This document shows, piece after piece, positions 1 to 8,785 of a stretch of 64,000 nt of DNA (positions are counted from its first letter, which is position 1; each line of letters opens with the position of its first letter). A program made the translations under genes and the position numbers. The notes below the pieces were generated by a model that did not search any database, had not been told where the DNA came from, and saw nothing but the letters and a program-made list of their open reading frames with translations. This stretch comes from Halobacteriovoraceae bacterium (GTDB taxonomy: Bacteria; Bdellovibrionota; Bacteriovoracia; Bacteriovoracales; Bacteriovoracaceae): positions 62,001 to 126,000 of the forward strand of contig PAMZ01000006.1 in the NCBI GenBank assembly GCA_002707495.1, in the 5' to 3' direction.

Positions 1-824
1 ATAGAGTCACAGGCCTTCCTGCCTCCGGTAATAGACGAGGACCCAATATTAATGCCTATGAACATCCAGATCTGGCAGTTTATGTTGAAAGACTTAGAGA
101 AATGGGTGTTGAACTTGTCATAGATTCAACGACACAAGCTGCGGGAATGGGTGCATACTTCTGGAGGCGAAGTGATAATGTTAAAATACTTTCACTTCCA
201 CCTCATTCGACTTGGCGAACTTTTTTACATGAATTTCAACATGCTGAGTTTGATAATTTAGTCATGCCCTTTTTTGACAGAATGAAAGCTGTAAGAGCTA
301 GTGGTACAAACCTAGCAGAAGCAGCAAGGCCTGACTGGGTACAAAGGGTGGGAGTCGAGCGGTTAAACAGAATTCAAGAACTAATGGATCAAGGTATGCC
401 AGTTAGGGGAATAAATGAAACCTTATCAGTTGAAGTAGAATTAGCGGCTTTAGGACTTAGAAGATACCTTCCCAACCAAGGATCTCGCACAAGTGCCTAT
501 GCGTATCGCCATCAGATTACAGCTCTAGAACAGATTCCAGAGGCATCTAGAACTTCTGCTCAAGCAGAAGCCTTAACTCAAGCTCACCGAAATCTTGAAG
601 CAGCTTTGAGACGACAAAGACTCGAAAGACAAATTGTCACAGCGGCTGGCTCAAGGGCTACAGGGGCAATCCTGTTGGGAAGTGCAATAGGGGGATCTGC
701 ACTAGAAGCTGCGGACACTTACTTAGATATCGATAGCTTCTACCAAATCCTCTTTGATGAAGATAATAAGCCGGTCATGGGACAGACATTTGAAGGGGAG
801 TGGTTCAATTTTTTAGATAATTGA
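1..824 (+). CDS. Partial protein with HExxH metallopeptidase-like motif (5' end outside window)
   Basis: The reading frame is open to the left edge (first complete codon at base 3), so only the C-terminal about 273 residues are seen. The ATG at 102 is internal, because the upstream codons in the same frame read as continuous coding sequence. A motif FLHEFQHAEF, coded around bases 225-254, fits the HExxH zinc-binding signature. The glutamate-rich stretch NETLSVEVELAAL further on could hold the third ligand. A hydrophobic Gly/Ala-rich segment (SRATGAILLGSAIGGSALEAA) lies near the C-terminus. It is followed by exported-protein genes on the same strand. A C-terminal toxin-like or processing peptidase domain of a larger exported protein is possible, but the family is not recognised. 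Confidence 0.6.
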   Translation, partial: RVTGLPASGNRRGPNINAYEHPDLAVYVERLREMGVELVIDSTTQAAGMGAYFWRRSDNVKILSLPPHSTWRTFLHEFQHAEFDNLVMPFFDRMKAVRASGTNLAEAARPDWVQRVGVERLNRIQELMDQGMPVRGINETLSVEVELAALGLRRYLPNQGSRTSAYAYRHQITALEQIPEASRTSAQAEALTQAHRNLEAALRRQRLERQIVTAAGSRATGAILLGSAIGGSALEAADTYLDIDSFYQILFDEDNKPVMGQTFEGEWFNFLDN

Positions 825-947
825 TCAGTAAATATTTCAAAATTTCCCCTATTTTTTCTCAGCATGCTACAAAGCACTCGCCAAGGATAAACCAAATATT
901 TATATCACCTTCAAATGAGAAGGCTTAGGAAGTTATTAGGTTTAGCT

Positions 948-1289
948 ATGAAAAAATCATTAATTATCGCTCTTGTTTTTATTTCTTTTAGTAGTTTTGC
1001 ATCCCAGTTAAGCTGTCAGGTTAACCAATATGGTATAGGTGTTAAAGAGACTATAGAGATCAATTTAAATCAGCACTTCTATAACGAATCAGGAGTTAAA
1101 AGCATAATTATTTCCAATATTGAAGGCCACGAATATACTATTCAAACAAGTATTGCTTCACCCAGTGAATTCACTGTTTCCGTTCAAGATATGAATAAAA
1201 GAGCTATCGAAGTCACAACAACTGCACCAGCTTTTGAGCCGACACTTATTCACACCAACAATAAAGTTTCTATTTCTTGTATTAACTAG
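948..1289 (+). CDS. Small exported protein, unknown function
   Basis: This is a 113-residue protein. The ATG at 948 is preferred over the in-frame ATG at 915 because it begins a standard Sec signal peptide (MKKSLIIALVFISFSSFAS) with likely cleavage after SSFA. The mature part is about 93 residues, rich in beta-prone residues. It has one cysteine near the start (LSCQVNQYG) and one at the end (VSISCIN), which could form a disulphide in the periplasm. No family is recognised. It sits between two other exported-protein genes on the same strand with about 100-base gaps, so co-transcription is uncertain. Confidence 0.65.
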   Translation: MKKSLIIALVFISFSSFASQLSCQVNQYGIGVKETIEINLNQHFYNESGVKSIIISNIEGHEYTIQTSIASPSEFTVSVQDMNKRAIEVTTTAPAFEPTLIHTNNKVSISCIN

Positions 1290-1388
1290 TTACCTATTTG
1301 CTACCAGCAATGTAAGTATCTGAAATTTCTATAGAATTATTTTAGGTTTATTAAGAAAAAAATCTTAGTTTTGTATTATAATAGTCAT

Positions 1389-1916
1389 ATGAAAAGACTT
1401 ATATTTTGGCTAATCACTTTGATGACTTTGTCTTTGAATTTTGCGGCATTTGCCTATGATTCAAATATTACTGTAGGACCCAGGGCAAATTTAGTAGAAA
1501 AAGGCAGTACCACTGACTTTATTAGTGATGATGGCAATTGCTATACAGTTACTAGAGACAGCAGTGGCGAGGATGCTTCCCAATTTGTTCCGCTAAAAAC
1601 AACTAACGAGGAAAGCATCAATAAAGGACCTTCCAGGCCAGGTGATGTCACTATCACTATGTGCTCAACTGCAGCTGGTTCAGGAGCCGGAGATTGTACC
1701 TGTAGTTTTCAATGCTATTCAGGTGCCGGAGACACGCGAACATGTACCGGCTCAGCACAGGGCGGGATACAAACGGGGTACACATTCAGAGCCAATAGTG
1801 AGCAGGCTTGTTTGCAAGTTCAATCAGCTTGTAGAACATATTCGAGTTTTGCCAATTTTCCACCTTCATGTACATCGGCAGTAATGATGTCATCTTGCGG
1901 CTTTGTGGCTGACTGA
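1389..1916 (+). CDS. Cysteine-rich exported protein, unknown function
   Basis: This is a 175-residue protein. The start at 1389 gives a clean signal peptide (MKRLIFWLITLMTLSLNFAAFA, probable cleavage before YDSN); the in-frame ATG at 1371 would add a short polar extension. The mature chain carries about ten cysteines, many in a tight cluster (CTCSFQCYSGAGDTRTC), plus Gly/Ser/Thr-rich turns. This suggests a compact disulphide-stabilised extracytoplasmic protein. The family is not recognised. The gene ends about 75 bases before a convergent gene, with an inverted repeat in between. Confidence 0.65.
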   Translation: MKRLIFWLITLMTLSLNFAAFAYDSNITVGPRANLVEKGSTTDFISDDGNCYTVTRDSSGEDASQFVPLKTTNEESINKGPSRPGDVTITMCSTAAGSGAGDCTCSFQCYSGAGDTRTCTGSAQGGIQTGYTFRANSEQACLQVQSACRTYSSFANFPPSCTSAVMMSSCGFVAD

Positions 1917-1930
1917 TTTGTGCAATAATT

Positions 1931-1952
1931 CACGATAATGTTTCTTATCGTG
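1931..1952. repeat. Perfect 8-bp inverted repeat between convergent genes
   Basis: CACGATAA and TTATCGTG are separated by six bases, between the converging gene ends at 1916 and 1991. The hairpin could act as a bidirectional terminator or a transcript-end stabiliser. Neither side has a convincing T tract, so I do not call it an intrinsic terminator. Confidence 0.45.
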
Positions 1953-1990
1953 CAGTGCATTATATAGCGAAAATTGTCTATAAATCTATT

Positions 1991-2401
1991 TTACTCAGCT
2001 CCATTTTCAATTCTCACTCGATATGAATCATACTCAAGTGTAATTCCAAGCTCTACCTCATCAGTCGAGCGACTATCAGGGTATCTTGCATAAAAGTTAA
2101 AATAATCTAAGTTAACTCCCTTTACTCCATTTTTCCCCAGGCATAATGAGCTTAGGTTAATTTTATATGAATTACTTATGATTCCATCTTGGATTTCATG
2201 ATAAAATTCTAGGTCTGCACAGCCTGTTACTCGTTCAATAAGTTCAGATATTCTACGAGTGCCATTCTCAATGCCACCTGGCATTCTTTCAAGGGAATAA
2301 TGCGCGCGACCATTCAGTTCGTAATTATGTGTTACTCCATCCCAAACTGCATGTACATTGGTTGCAAAGTTTATTAAAAGAACAATAGTAAATATCTTCA
2401 C
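1991..2401 (-). CDS. Small exported protein with GTG start, unknown function
   Basis: This is a 136-residue protein. An AAGGAG ribosome-binding site six bases upstream of a GTG at 2401 decides the start. The ATG 18 bases further out would place the ribosome-binding site inside the gene. From the GTG, a typical signal peptide follows (VKIFTIVLLINFATNVHA). The mature protein has two cysteines (VTGCADLE, SSLCLGK) and a beta-rich composition. No family is recognised. A 10-bp inverted repeat lies just upstream and may be an operator or the end of the preceding transcript. Confidence 0.65.
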   Translation of the reverse strand: MKIFTIVLLINFATNVHAVWDGVTHNYELNGRAHYSLERMPGGIENGTRRISELIERVTGCADLEFYHEIQDGIISNSYKINLSSLCLGKNGVKGVNLDYFNFYARYPDSRSTDEVELGITLEYDSYRVRIENGAE

Positions 2402-2419
2402 AAATTTCTCCTTACACAA

Positions 2420-2457
2420 TTATGATAACTTAAATAGGTTTTATACGGTTATCATAA
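2420..2457. repeat. 10-bp inverted repeat upstream of 1991-2401
   Basis: TTATGATAAC (2420-2429) and its exact complement GTTATCATAA (2448-2457) flank an 18-base AT-rich spacer. The element lies 19-56 bases upstream of the GTG-started gene and about 90 bases downstream of the large minus-strand gene. It could be a regulatory site or a transcript-end hairpin; there is no T tract. Confidence 0.45.
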
Positions 2458-2544
2458 GACTCTTAGGAGTTGTGTTCAACGTTGATACGTAAAGTTTTTA
2501 AGGGGTGTTATAATTCTAACAGGCTTAATGGGCTACGATTTAAG

Positions 2545-4644
2545 CTAACTACGAGGTTGTAAACAAGCCCCGAAATAACCAGGTCCCATATCTAATCTTC
2601 CTTCAAACTCAATCGGTGACATATTAGGAAGACCAGGCAATTCTCTTTCACTAGGAAGCATTTCGCTTAATTGTTTATTTATAGTTCTACGAACCATTCC
2701 GCTTAGTATACTCCGGTCCCTTAAGGCGAAACGCTCTGTCCCCGGAGTAACTGTCCAATCGTTTTCACCGTCCGTCAAACAAAGCTGATTATTTGAACAA
2801 ACATCTGGCGTGTAAGAGATTGAGAAATTTAAGTCACCACCAATTCGGCCGAGTCCTAAAATTTGAGCCCCTCTATAGCAACCTCGGGTATTTAAAATGA
2901 TATTATAACCACCCGTTTGAGAATTATATTCCAATTGTGGAGCACCATCGAGATAACAGCTCATTCCATCTTCTTTTTCTTCCATTCTCATAAGACAACC
3001 AGTTGCATTTGGACGCCCACGTCTCAAGGGAGGATTACCTAATTGGAACTCCCCTCTTCCGCTATGACAAAGTCTTCCACTTTCAAACATATTATCAAAA
3101 AGTCTATTAACCTCATCCAAGTCTATATAAGCCTGAATCGGACAATTATTCATCGATCGATTAGAATGAGGTGAAGGATTTAATTCGTCACATATATCAG
3201 GCGCAGCCACACTCAAAGAAGGTGTGAGATTATCTGCTCCTAGATTACCAAGTAATTGAATCCCACTTTGAAGTCCCATGCGTGTTTGATTATTTGAAAT
3301 TTGAGAGATTAAAGGGGCAATTTGAGAATTATAACGCCTTGACTCTCCTGCTTCTTGCATTCTCTCTCTAAAACCCTCAAGTCTTTCTCTTAGAGATTCA
3401 GACGTTATATTTTCATATAATTCAAATTGTTCTGAAAGTCTTTCTATCGCCCTTCGGATACTAGGAATCTCGCGATAGCTTAGTGAATCACCCCCGAAAG
3501 GATATACATCTTCTTTGAAACAAGGACTATCACCAGGAATTCTTACTTCTTGCTCTTTCATAATGGCACAGTCAAGTAGATCAACATACTTCCCTACCAT
3601 CATATTAGAAATACCAAGTTCTGAGATGAATGAATTTGAAGCCGTATCAATATCGACTGAACTTCCAGATGCCGGCCTAAAAGGCTCAAGCCCAAGCTGA
3701 ATCCAAGACTCAGTCGTTGTACCTAAAACATCTTCAATTGCAGCTTCTATAGTCGGTCTAAAATGTCTCAATAATGTAGGTAAAACCATAGTCTGCAAAG
3801 TAGCAATCACATCATCTGGATAACCTTCTAAGCCTATGACCTCGGCGCCTTCGGAAGTTTGATTGATCATTGCATTTGAAACAAATTCCTCTCCGTTTCT
3901 TCTTTCAACAGTAAAATCAGTTATGAGTTCAGGCGAATTTAAATCGATAGTTGCTGATACACAAATTTGTCTAGGAGAATTTAGTTCTACAACTAAATTC
4001 GTCAGACCAATATTGTCGAAATCGACAGATTCAATTGGTTCAAACTCAATTTGGACTCCGGTTTCAACTCTCATGCGATTAACGTTTAAGCAAGTTCTTA
4101 AAACATTGCCTGATAATGATTGAGTTCCCTCGACAATCGAAAGATCAATATCTTTAACCGCTACGGGTTCATAATGCATTAAGGTTGGCATCCCCATAGC
4201 ATCACTAGGTCTACAGTCTGCGATATCTGCCACTAAAAAAGTACAAGGAAATCTCGTACAGACTTCCGCTTTTACATCAGCAGAGATCTCAGGATCAGAA
4301 CAAAATTTAGGATTATGACAATCAACATTAGCAAATTTTGGATCACCTTGTTCTTTTTCAGCTTCACATAAGGCTAAGTTATGAGGAAATCCAATAGGCT
4401 CTTCGATAGGGTAATCTCTTAAAAAATTACTCATAAAACTAGGTGAGCGTAGTAATCCATCAACTGCAGGAGCAATAGTATTGTTTAAAAAATCAGGTGA
4501 ATCAAAAGTTTCATTTAGACTAGTTGTAGAAGCTTCGACCCTTAGGAGACGAGACTGACAATTAACACCAGGAATACAGTCTACTTGCTGAGCAAATACA
4601 CTATTGAAAATAGAATAAAGAAAAAGAATTAAAACGACTTTCAC
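2545..4644 (-). CDS. Large exported protein, possible TULIP/BPI-like fold, paralogue of 4641-6890
   Basis: This is a 699-residue protein. The start is a GTG that overlaps the TGA of the upstream gene (GTGA), after a GAGGGGAG ribosome-binding site. It gives the signal peptide VKVVLILFLYSIFNSVFA. Shared features with its upstream paralogue are an N-terminal CIPG..CQSRLL segment, GFPHNLALCEAE, a GDPKFANVDC segment, RFPCTF, GLEGYPDD followed by a long amphipathic helix, NCPIQAYIDLDEVNRLFDNMF, and a C-terminal helix followed by MGPGYFGACLQP. The alternating beta-rich and long-helix pattern, seen twice, is reminiscent of two-domain tubular lipid-binding proteins. That is inference from pattern only. 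Many cysteines suggest disulphides in the periplasm. Confidence 0.6.
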   Translation of the reverse strand: MKVVLILFLYSIFNSVFAQQVDCIPGVNCQSRLLRVEASTTSLNETFDSPDFLNNTIAPAVDGLLRSPSFMSNFLRDYPIEEPIGFPHNLALCEAEKEQGDPKFANVDCHNPKFCSDPEISADVKAEVCTRFPCTFLVADIADCRPSDAMGMPTLMHYEPVAVKDIDLSIVEGTQSLSGNVLRTCLNVNRMRVETGVQIEFEPIESVDFDNIGLTNLVVELNSPRQICVSATIDLNSPELITDFTVERRNGEEFVSNAMINQTSEGAEVIGLEGYPDDVIATLQTMVLPTLLRHFRPTIEAAIEDVLGTTTESWIQLGLEPFRPASGSSVDIDTASNSFISELGISNMMVGKYVDLLDCAIMKEQEVRIPGDSPCFKEDVYPFGGDSLSYREIPSIRRAIERLSEQFELYENITSESLRERLEGFRERMQEAGESRRYNSQIAPLISQISNNQTRMGLQSGIQLLGNLGADNLTPSLSVAAPDICDELNPSPHSNRSMNNCPIQAYIDLDEVNRLFDNMFESGRLCHSGRGEFQLGNPPLRRGRPNATGCLMRMEEKEDGMSCYLDGAPQLEYNSQTGGYNIILNTRGCYRGAQILGLGRIGGDLNFSISYTPDVCSNNQLCLTDGENDWTVTPGTERFALRDRSILSGMVRRTINKQLSEMLPSERELPGLPNMSPIEFEGRLDMGPGYFGACLQPRS

Positions 4645-6890
4645 TCTTCTACTCCCCTCGTTAATTCCATGCATACGCCAAAATACTCTGGGCCTTTATC
4701 TATTTGTCCGGTAGGCCTTATGGTAAAACCTCTTAAGGTTGGGATGGTTGAAGACATAGGGACTCTAATACTTGAGTTCACTGCATTTGCGATTGATTCT
4801 TCAAGTTGGCCTCGGATTTCACCTGGCACATCTACATCAAAAAGAAGTCCTAAAAGGCCTGAAGATCTAAGTCCTCCCGCTTCTGTACCTTCCACGATAG
4901 TATAGTCTACATCAACATCCTCAAGACAGAAGTCTCCACCATGACAAATAGTGGGATTACCTGTAGCGACCACATCAAAATCCATACCAAACCATGTTCC
5001 TGGAGCTTCTAAACCGAGGAAACTTTCGTTTGGCCTATGACAATGTTCCATATCAACACTAACTTTATAATTACCTGCCCTCGAGTCAAACTCAATCCGA
5101 GGAGCAGACTCTAAGTAACAACCTAATCTATTTTCTAAATACAAATAGCAACCATCATTACCGACAGGTCTATTTCCATTTTCACGATCTCTAACAACCC
5201 ATCTATTATCTCTAAGCTCAGGAATAAATCTCCCCGCTCCTCTAGTACAAAGCTCACCCGTCTGCCACATATGATCTAGGAGATTATTCATTTCTCCCAA
5301 ATCTGAGTAAATTTGAATGGGACAGCCCTCCATACTTCTTCCAGTAAAAGAAGAGGGATTTAATGTGTCACAACCTCCCGCCATAGCAGCGCCAACACTT
5401 AGCCCATCACCACTCAGAACTCTTTGGATTTCAACAAAATCCTCAACAGTTGTTGCTGCTTGGTTCATATTTAAATTAGCAATGACCTCATCGATATCTG
5501 CAATATCTCGAGCATTTCTTCGCTGCAGTCCTTCGGGCAAACTATTTCTAACAGCATCAGACATTCGCTCCATCGTTTCGGGGTCATTAGTCCCATTTAC
5601 TGTTCTCGCTCGGATAAGATCTTTAAGTCCCTCTAATCTTCTTTCTAAATAAGGTGAAGTTAGATTTTGCTCCCTCACTGCTCTAGCGATATCAGGCATA
5701 ACAAAAACCATCCGCTCCCATCTTTTTATGTAATTTCTTCTCTGTTCAGCATCGAACCCTTCTGTTCGCCAGCCTTCGTCTGGATGTCTTCGCATACAAG
5801 GATGATGATCGGGAACGACACCCTCACCTTCCATTATTAGTGCACACTCCAACATATCCATCTCTCTTCTCATATCAAGATTAGCACCTGCGATATCTGA
5901 GAGAACTTCGTTTCTATGAACGAAATAGGATTGACCAATTGGAGGAGCTAGCGTTTGAACTTTCTTGGTAATTTCCTCTTCAAAAACACTCGCTAGGGCA
6001 TCTTTTATCGAACCCTCAACTGATAATTGAACCGGCCTTACCAGTCTAGGAAGTGCTGAACGTACTCTTTCAAATGACCCTTCAGGATAACCTTCTAGTC
6101 CACTAAGCTCCACATTACGCGCACCATTTTGTAGCATGGGTATAGAAATAAAATGCTCAACTTCTGAGATAATTTGAAGGTTTGAAATCGGAGTTGGACT
6201 TGCTATGTTATAATCGGCACGAACACAGATATTTCTAGGTTCGTCTAATTCTGCAGCGATTTTTGAAAGATTAAATATATTTCCAGGAAGATCAGTGCCT
6301 TCAGTATCTAAGGTAATTTCAAGACTTGTACTTACCGCTAAATCTGTCACAGTAAAACACATCTCTAAATCAGTTTCTGAAACATTTAAACTAGTTGGGT
6401 TAAATTCTGCTCTTTCAACCACGACATCATCAGGTTTTAAATTCGTTGGGAAAATAGCTTTTACATCATTACAAGCACCCGCCAAAAGAGGGCCTTCCAA
6501 TATAGTACATGGAAAGTTAAAACAAATTCGATTTTTTACTCTATCAGGAAGCTGTGGTTGGCTACATAAATTTGGCTCTCTACAATCAATACCTGCAAAA
6601 TCAGGATCTCCCTCTTCTTGCTCTCTTAAACATGCAGTTAATAAAGGTGGAAATCCTAGGTTTGGTATTGGGAAACTTCCAATAATATTATTCTTAAGCT
6701 CTGGAGAACTTGCCAGCTCCTGCATAAGAGGAAGGAGTAATGAAGAGCTATTTCCTCCTAGCACATTTGGAGAGAGGGTCACTTGTAATAGCTGACTTTG
6801 ACACCTAGAGTCCCCTATACAGTTTTGGGCACTAGATTTATCAATAAAAAGAATCACGAATAAAATCGTGCATGCGAATTCCCATTTCAT
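4641..6890 (-). CDS. Large exported protein, possible TULIP/BPI-like fold, paralogue of 2545-4644
   Basis: This is a 749-residue protein with the signal peptide MKWEFACTILFVILFIDKSSA. It is the first gene of a tandem pair coupled by a 4-base GTGA overlap. Landmarks shared with the downstream copy are CIGDSRCQSQLLQV, GDPDFAGIDCREP, FNFPCTILEG, LSGLEGYPEGSFERVRSALP, the helix SIKDALASVFEEEI, GCPIQIYSDLGEMNNLLDHMW, and the C-terminal helix QLEESIANAVNSSI followed by KGPEYFGVCMEL. The two halves each read as beta strands followed by an amphipathic helix, which is how bactericidal/permeability-increasing-type lipid-binding proteins are built. The function is not established. Gene duplication is evident from the shared order of motifs and cysteines. 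Confidence 0.6.
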   Translation of the reverse strand: MKWEFACTILFVILFIDKSSAQNCIGDSRCQSQLLQVTLSPNVLGGNSSSLLLPLMQELASSPELKNNIIGSFPIPNLGFPPLLTACLREQEEGDPDFAGIDCREPNLCSQPQLPDRVKNRICFNFPCTILEGPLLAGACNDVKAIFPTNLKPDDVVVERAEFNPTSLNVSETDLEMCFTVTDLAVSTSLEITLDTEGTDLPGNIFNLSKIAAELDEPRNICVRADYNIASPTPISNLQIISEVEHFISIPMLQNGARNVELSGLEGYPEGSFERVRSALPRLVRPVQLSVEGSIKDALASVFEEEITKKVQTLAPPIGQSYFVHRNEVLSDIAGANLDMRREMDMLECALIMEGEGVVPDHHPCMRRHPDEGWRTEGFDAEQRRNYIKRWERMVFVMPDIARAVREQNLTSPYLERRLEGLKDLIRARTVNGTNDPETMERMSDAVRNSLPEGLQRRNARDIADIDEVIANLNMNQAATTVEDFVEIQRVLSGDGLSVGAAMAGGCDTLNPSSFTGRSMEGCPIQIYSDLGEMNNLLDHMWQTGELCTRGAGRFIPELRDNRWVVRDRENGNRPVGNDGCYLYLENRLGCYLESAPRIEFDSRAGNYKVSVDMEHCHRPNESFLGLEAPGTWFGMDFDVVATGNPTICHGGDFCLEDVDVDYTIVEGTEAGGLRSSGLLGLLFDVDVPGEIRGQLEESIANAVNSSIRVPMSSTIPTLRGFTIRPTGQIDKGPEYFGVCMELTRGVEE

Positions 6891-6996
6891 TTAATTTTTA
6901 TCGGACGACTTGGATAAAAAGTTTACTTAAATTATCAACTAAACAATCTAAGTGATTGAAAGTATTGAGAAATTTATTTTTTTGTACTCTGATTGA

Positions 6997-7021
6997 GGGA
7001 GACTATCTAACATAGCCTCCC
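6997..7021. terminator. Hairpin downstream of 7038-7418
   Basis: On the minus strand GGGAGGCTAT and ATAGTCTCCC form a 10-bp stem with one G-U pair and a 5-base loop, about 15 bases after the stop of the 126-residue gene. No clear U tract follows on the minus strand, so factor-independent termination is uncertain. Confidence 0.4.
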
Positions 7022-7037
7022 CTTTATAATTTGAGAT

Positions 7038-7418
7038 TTATTTACAGCTTACTGTGCTATATCCAGCAGTTTTAGTGACTCCAAGGATAGCATCTGTATT
7101 AATATCTCCTGCAATAGCGGTATCAACTCTTCCATCAAGTTCCACTACAAAGGTATTTCCATTAAGAAGTCCTAATTCATACTCGATAGTATCATTATCT
7201 GTTATAAGACCTCTATCGCTTCTCATAATTAACATACTAGCTGGCGCTGAACCTACGGCGTAATCAACAACTAATGATCCACCCTCTGTAATTTGAGCAC
7301 TAAGAATATGGCATTGCCCTTGTGCACGAGAAAGTTCAACAGTTCTTGGTGCTGTAAGGTCAGCGAAGACTTGGCCGCAAGCCAAACAGAGCAAAGAAGC
7401 AAAAATAAGCTTTTTCAT
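7038..7418 (-). CDS. Small exported protein, unknown function
   Basis: This is a 126-residue protein. The start at 7418 is chosen because GGAGGA lies just upstream and a signal peptide follows (MKKLIFASLLCLACGQVFA, cleavage before DLTA). The longer frame upstream has no signal peptide and no ribosome-binding site. The mature part has two cysteines, at GQCHIL near the start and VSCK at the very end, a likely disulphide closing a small beta-rich domain. The family is not recognised. Hairpins sit on both sides (6997-7021 and 7542-7568), so it is probably a single-gene transcript. Confidence 0.65.
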   Translation of the reverse strand: MKKLIFASLLCLACGQVFADLTAPRTVELSRAQGQCHILSAQITEGGSLVVDYAVGSAPASMLIMRSDRGLITDNDTIEYELGLLNGNTFVVELDGRVDTAIAGDINTDAILGVTKTAGYSTVSCK

Positions 7419-7541
7419 AAATCCTCCAGGATATCGTCTTGGTTTGGCGGTATCATAGCGACAAATTGGACTCAATGCATCATGCAATGTATTTATTACT
7501 TACTGGGCAGTATATAGGCTCGACTTTATGATTGTGATAAC

Positions 7542-7568
7542 AAAAAAACCCCCGAAAATCGGGGGTTT
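7542..7568 (-). terminator. Intrinsic terminator of the 10.5-7.6 kb minus-strand group
   Basis: Read on the minus strand, CCCCCGATTTTCGGGGG is followed by TTTTTTT: a GC-only stem, a short loop and a U tract, 27 bases after the stop of the 395-residue protein. This is the clearest factor-independent terminator in the left third of the window. Confidence 0.85.
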
Positions 7569-7594
7569 AATATTCACTTAATATAATTTTTTAT

Positions 7595-8782
7595 TTACTC
7601 CATAGGTAATTCGAAACCTGCATCAGTGAGATCTTCTAAAGATTCCATTGCCTGAAGAAGCATAACGACTTTAGGTGTTACAAGATTTCTCACATCAGGA
7701 CCTGCATTTACCAAGGTATCAAGTTCAGCTTGCCATGCAGAACTGTTCCAAGCATCTAAGAAGTCAAAGATCTCTCTTTGAGCACGCATATCTCCAGATC
7801 TTGAAGAATCTACCTTAGCTTTCAATTGAGCACTAATAGTCAAAAGTTGAGAGTAAACTGAAACATCTGCCCCAATAGACATTTTAATTCCACCAAGTTC
7901 TTGCAGCTCTAACCTAACAACTTCTAAAAGAGTTGAGGAAGCTCTAGAGACTTGACCACTAAGACTTCTGCCCCAGCCATAAGACTCTTTTAATTGAGCA
8001 ACTAACGTCCTCATAGCTCGGATTGAATATTGAAGTCGTTCGATATCATCATAGTCGGTTAATAACTCATCAAGGATTGAGCCAAAAGCCACAATCATTC
8101 GAGAGTTTTCTTGAACCTTCCAATGGACGATTCCATAAACTGGCTGATCATCATCGTCGAGCTCGGAAAGAATATCTATGCCATCTGTCAAAACACTTTT
8201 AAAACGAACTAAATGCCCTCTATGTGACCTTGCAATTTGTGATTCAAAGTCGTTTAAGTTTCTTAATACTCCTGAGTAGGCAAATCTTAGTGAATTTGAA
8301 GCGGCACTTAAATTATCAACGATATAAGTAGGAATCCCTGTATTTATATCAACGCTAATAAGCTCTGGGTTATCTTCACTATTACCATCAATCGTTATTT
8401 CATGAGTATTCTCAGGCAATCCTAAATAACCTTGTGATGCTGAAGTTGCAGCGTATGTTGTACCACGTCTGTGAGTAAGTATTGCTCCATTATCAATTCC
8501 CAACATGGGAGCTGAAGTTTTTATTGTCATATCTTCATACCCATCGCAGGCGATCATATTGGCATCTGTTCTAATACTACTCCCACTACAAGTGATTTCA
8601 ACAGTGAAACTACCTTGATAAATACAAGATCTTCCACTTCTGTTTGCTTGACAGTAAGATGCAATATTTATTCTTAATCTATCTTCAAATTCGGTTTCAT
8701 ATTGAGAATTCGCAAAGGCTGATTGGCTGAATACACCTACCGCAAATAAACCGATAGCTAAATTTTTAAATAAACTCTTCAT
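7595..8782 (-). CDS. Exported protein, unknown function
   Basis: This is a 395-residue protein with the signal peptide MKSLFKNLAIGLFAVGVFSQSAFA (cleavage before NSQY) and a GGAG site upstream. The first about 130 mature residues are beta-rich with paired cysteines (ASYCQANRSGRSCIYQ, ITCSGS, IACDGYE). The remainder is predicted mostly helical (FGSILDELLTDYDDIERLQ and onwards to the C-terminus). It is the last gene of a tight minus-strand set: four bases separate it from the next gene upstream and a strong terminator follows it. The helical half may have the same layout as the C-terminal halves of the two upstream genes. No family is recognised. Confidence 0.6.
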   Translation of the reverse strand: MKSLFKNLAIGLFAVGVFSQSAFANSQYETEFEDRLRINIASYCQANRSGRSCIYQGSFTVEITCSGSSIRTDANMIACDGYEDMTIKTSAPMLGIDNGAILTHRRGTTYAATSASQGYLGLPENTHEITIDGNSEDNPELISVDINTGIPTYIVDNLSAASNSLRFAYSGVLRNLNDFESQIARSHRGHLVRFKSVLTDGIDILSELDDDDQPVYGIVHWKVQENSRMIVAFGSILDELLTDYDDIERLQYSIRAMRTLVAQLKESYGWGRSLSGQVSRASSTLLEVVRLELQELGGIKMSIGADVSVYSQLLTISAQLKAKVDSSRSGDMRAQREIFDFLDAWNSSAWQAELDTLVNAGPDVRNLVTPKVVMLLQAMESLEDLTDAGFELPME

Positions 8783-8785
8783 TTT

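Noticed and set aside
6295-6795. Long open frame on the plus strand opposite the large exported protein
   Set aside because: It lies wholly inside a gene with signal peptide, conserved cysteines and a paralogue; it has no ribosome-binding site and its product shows no sensible protein features.
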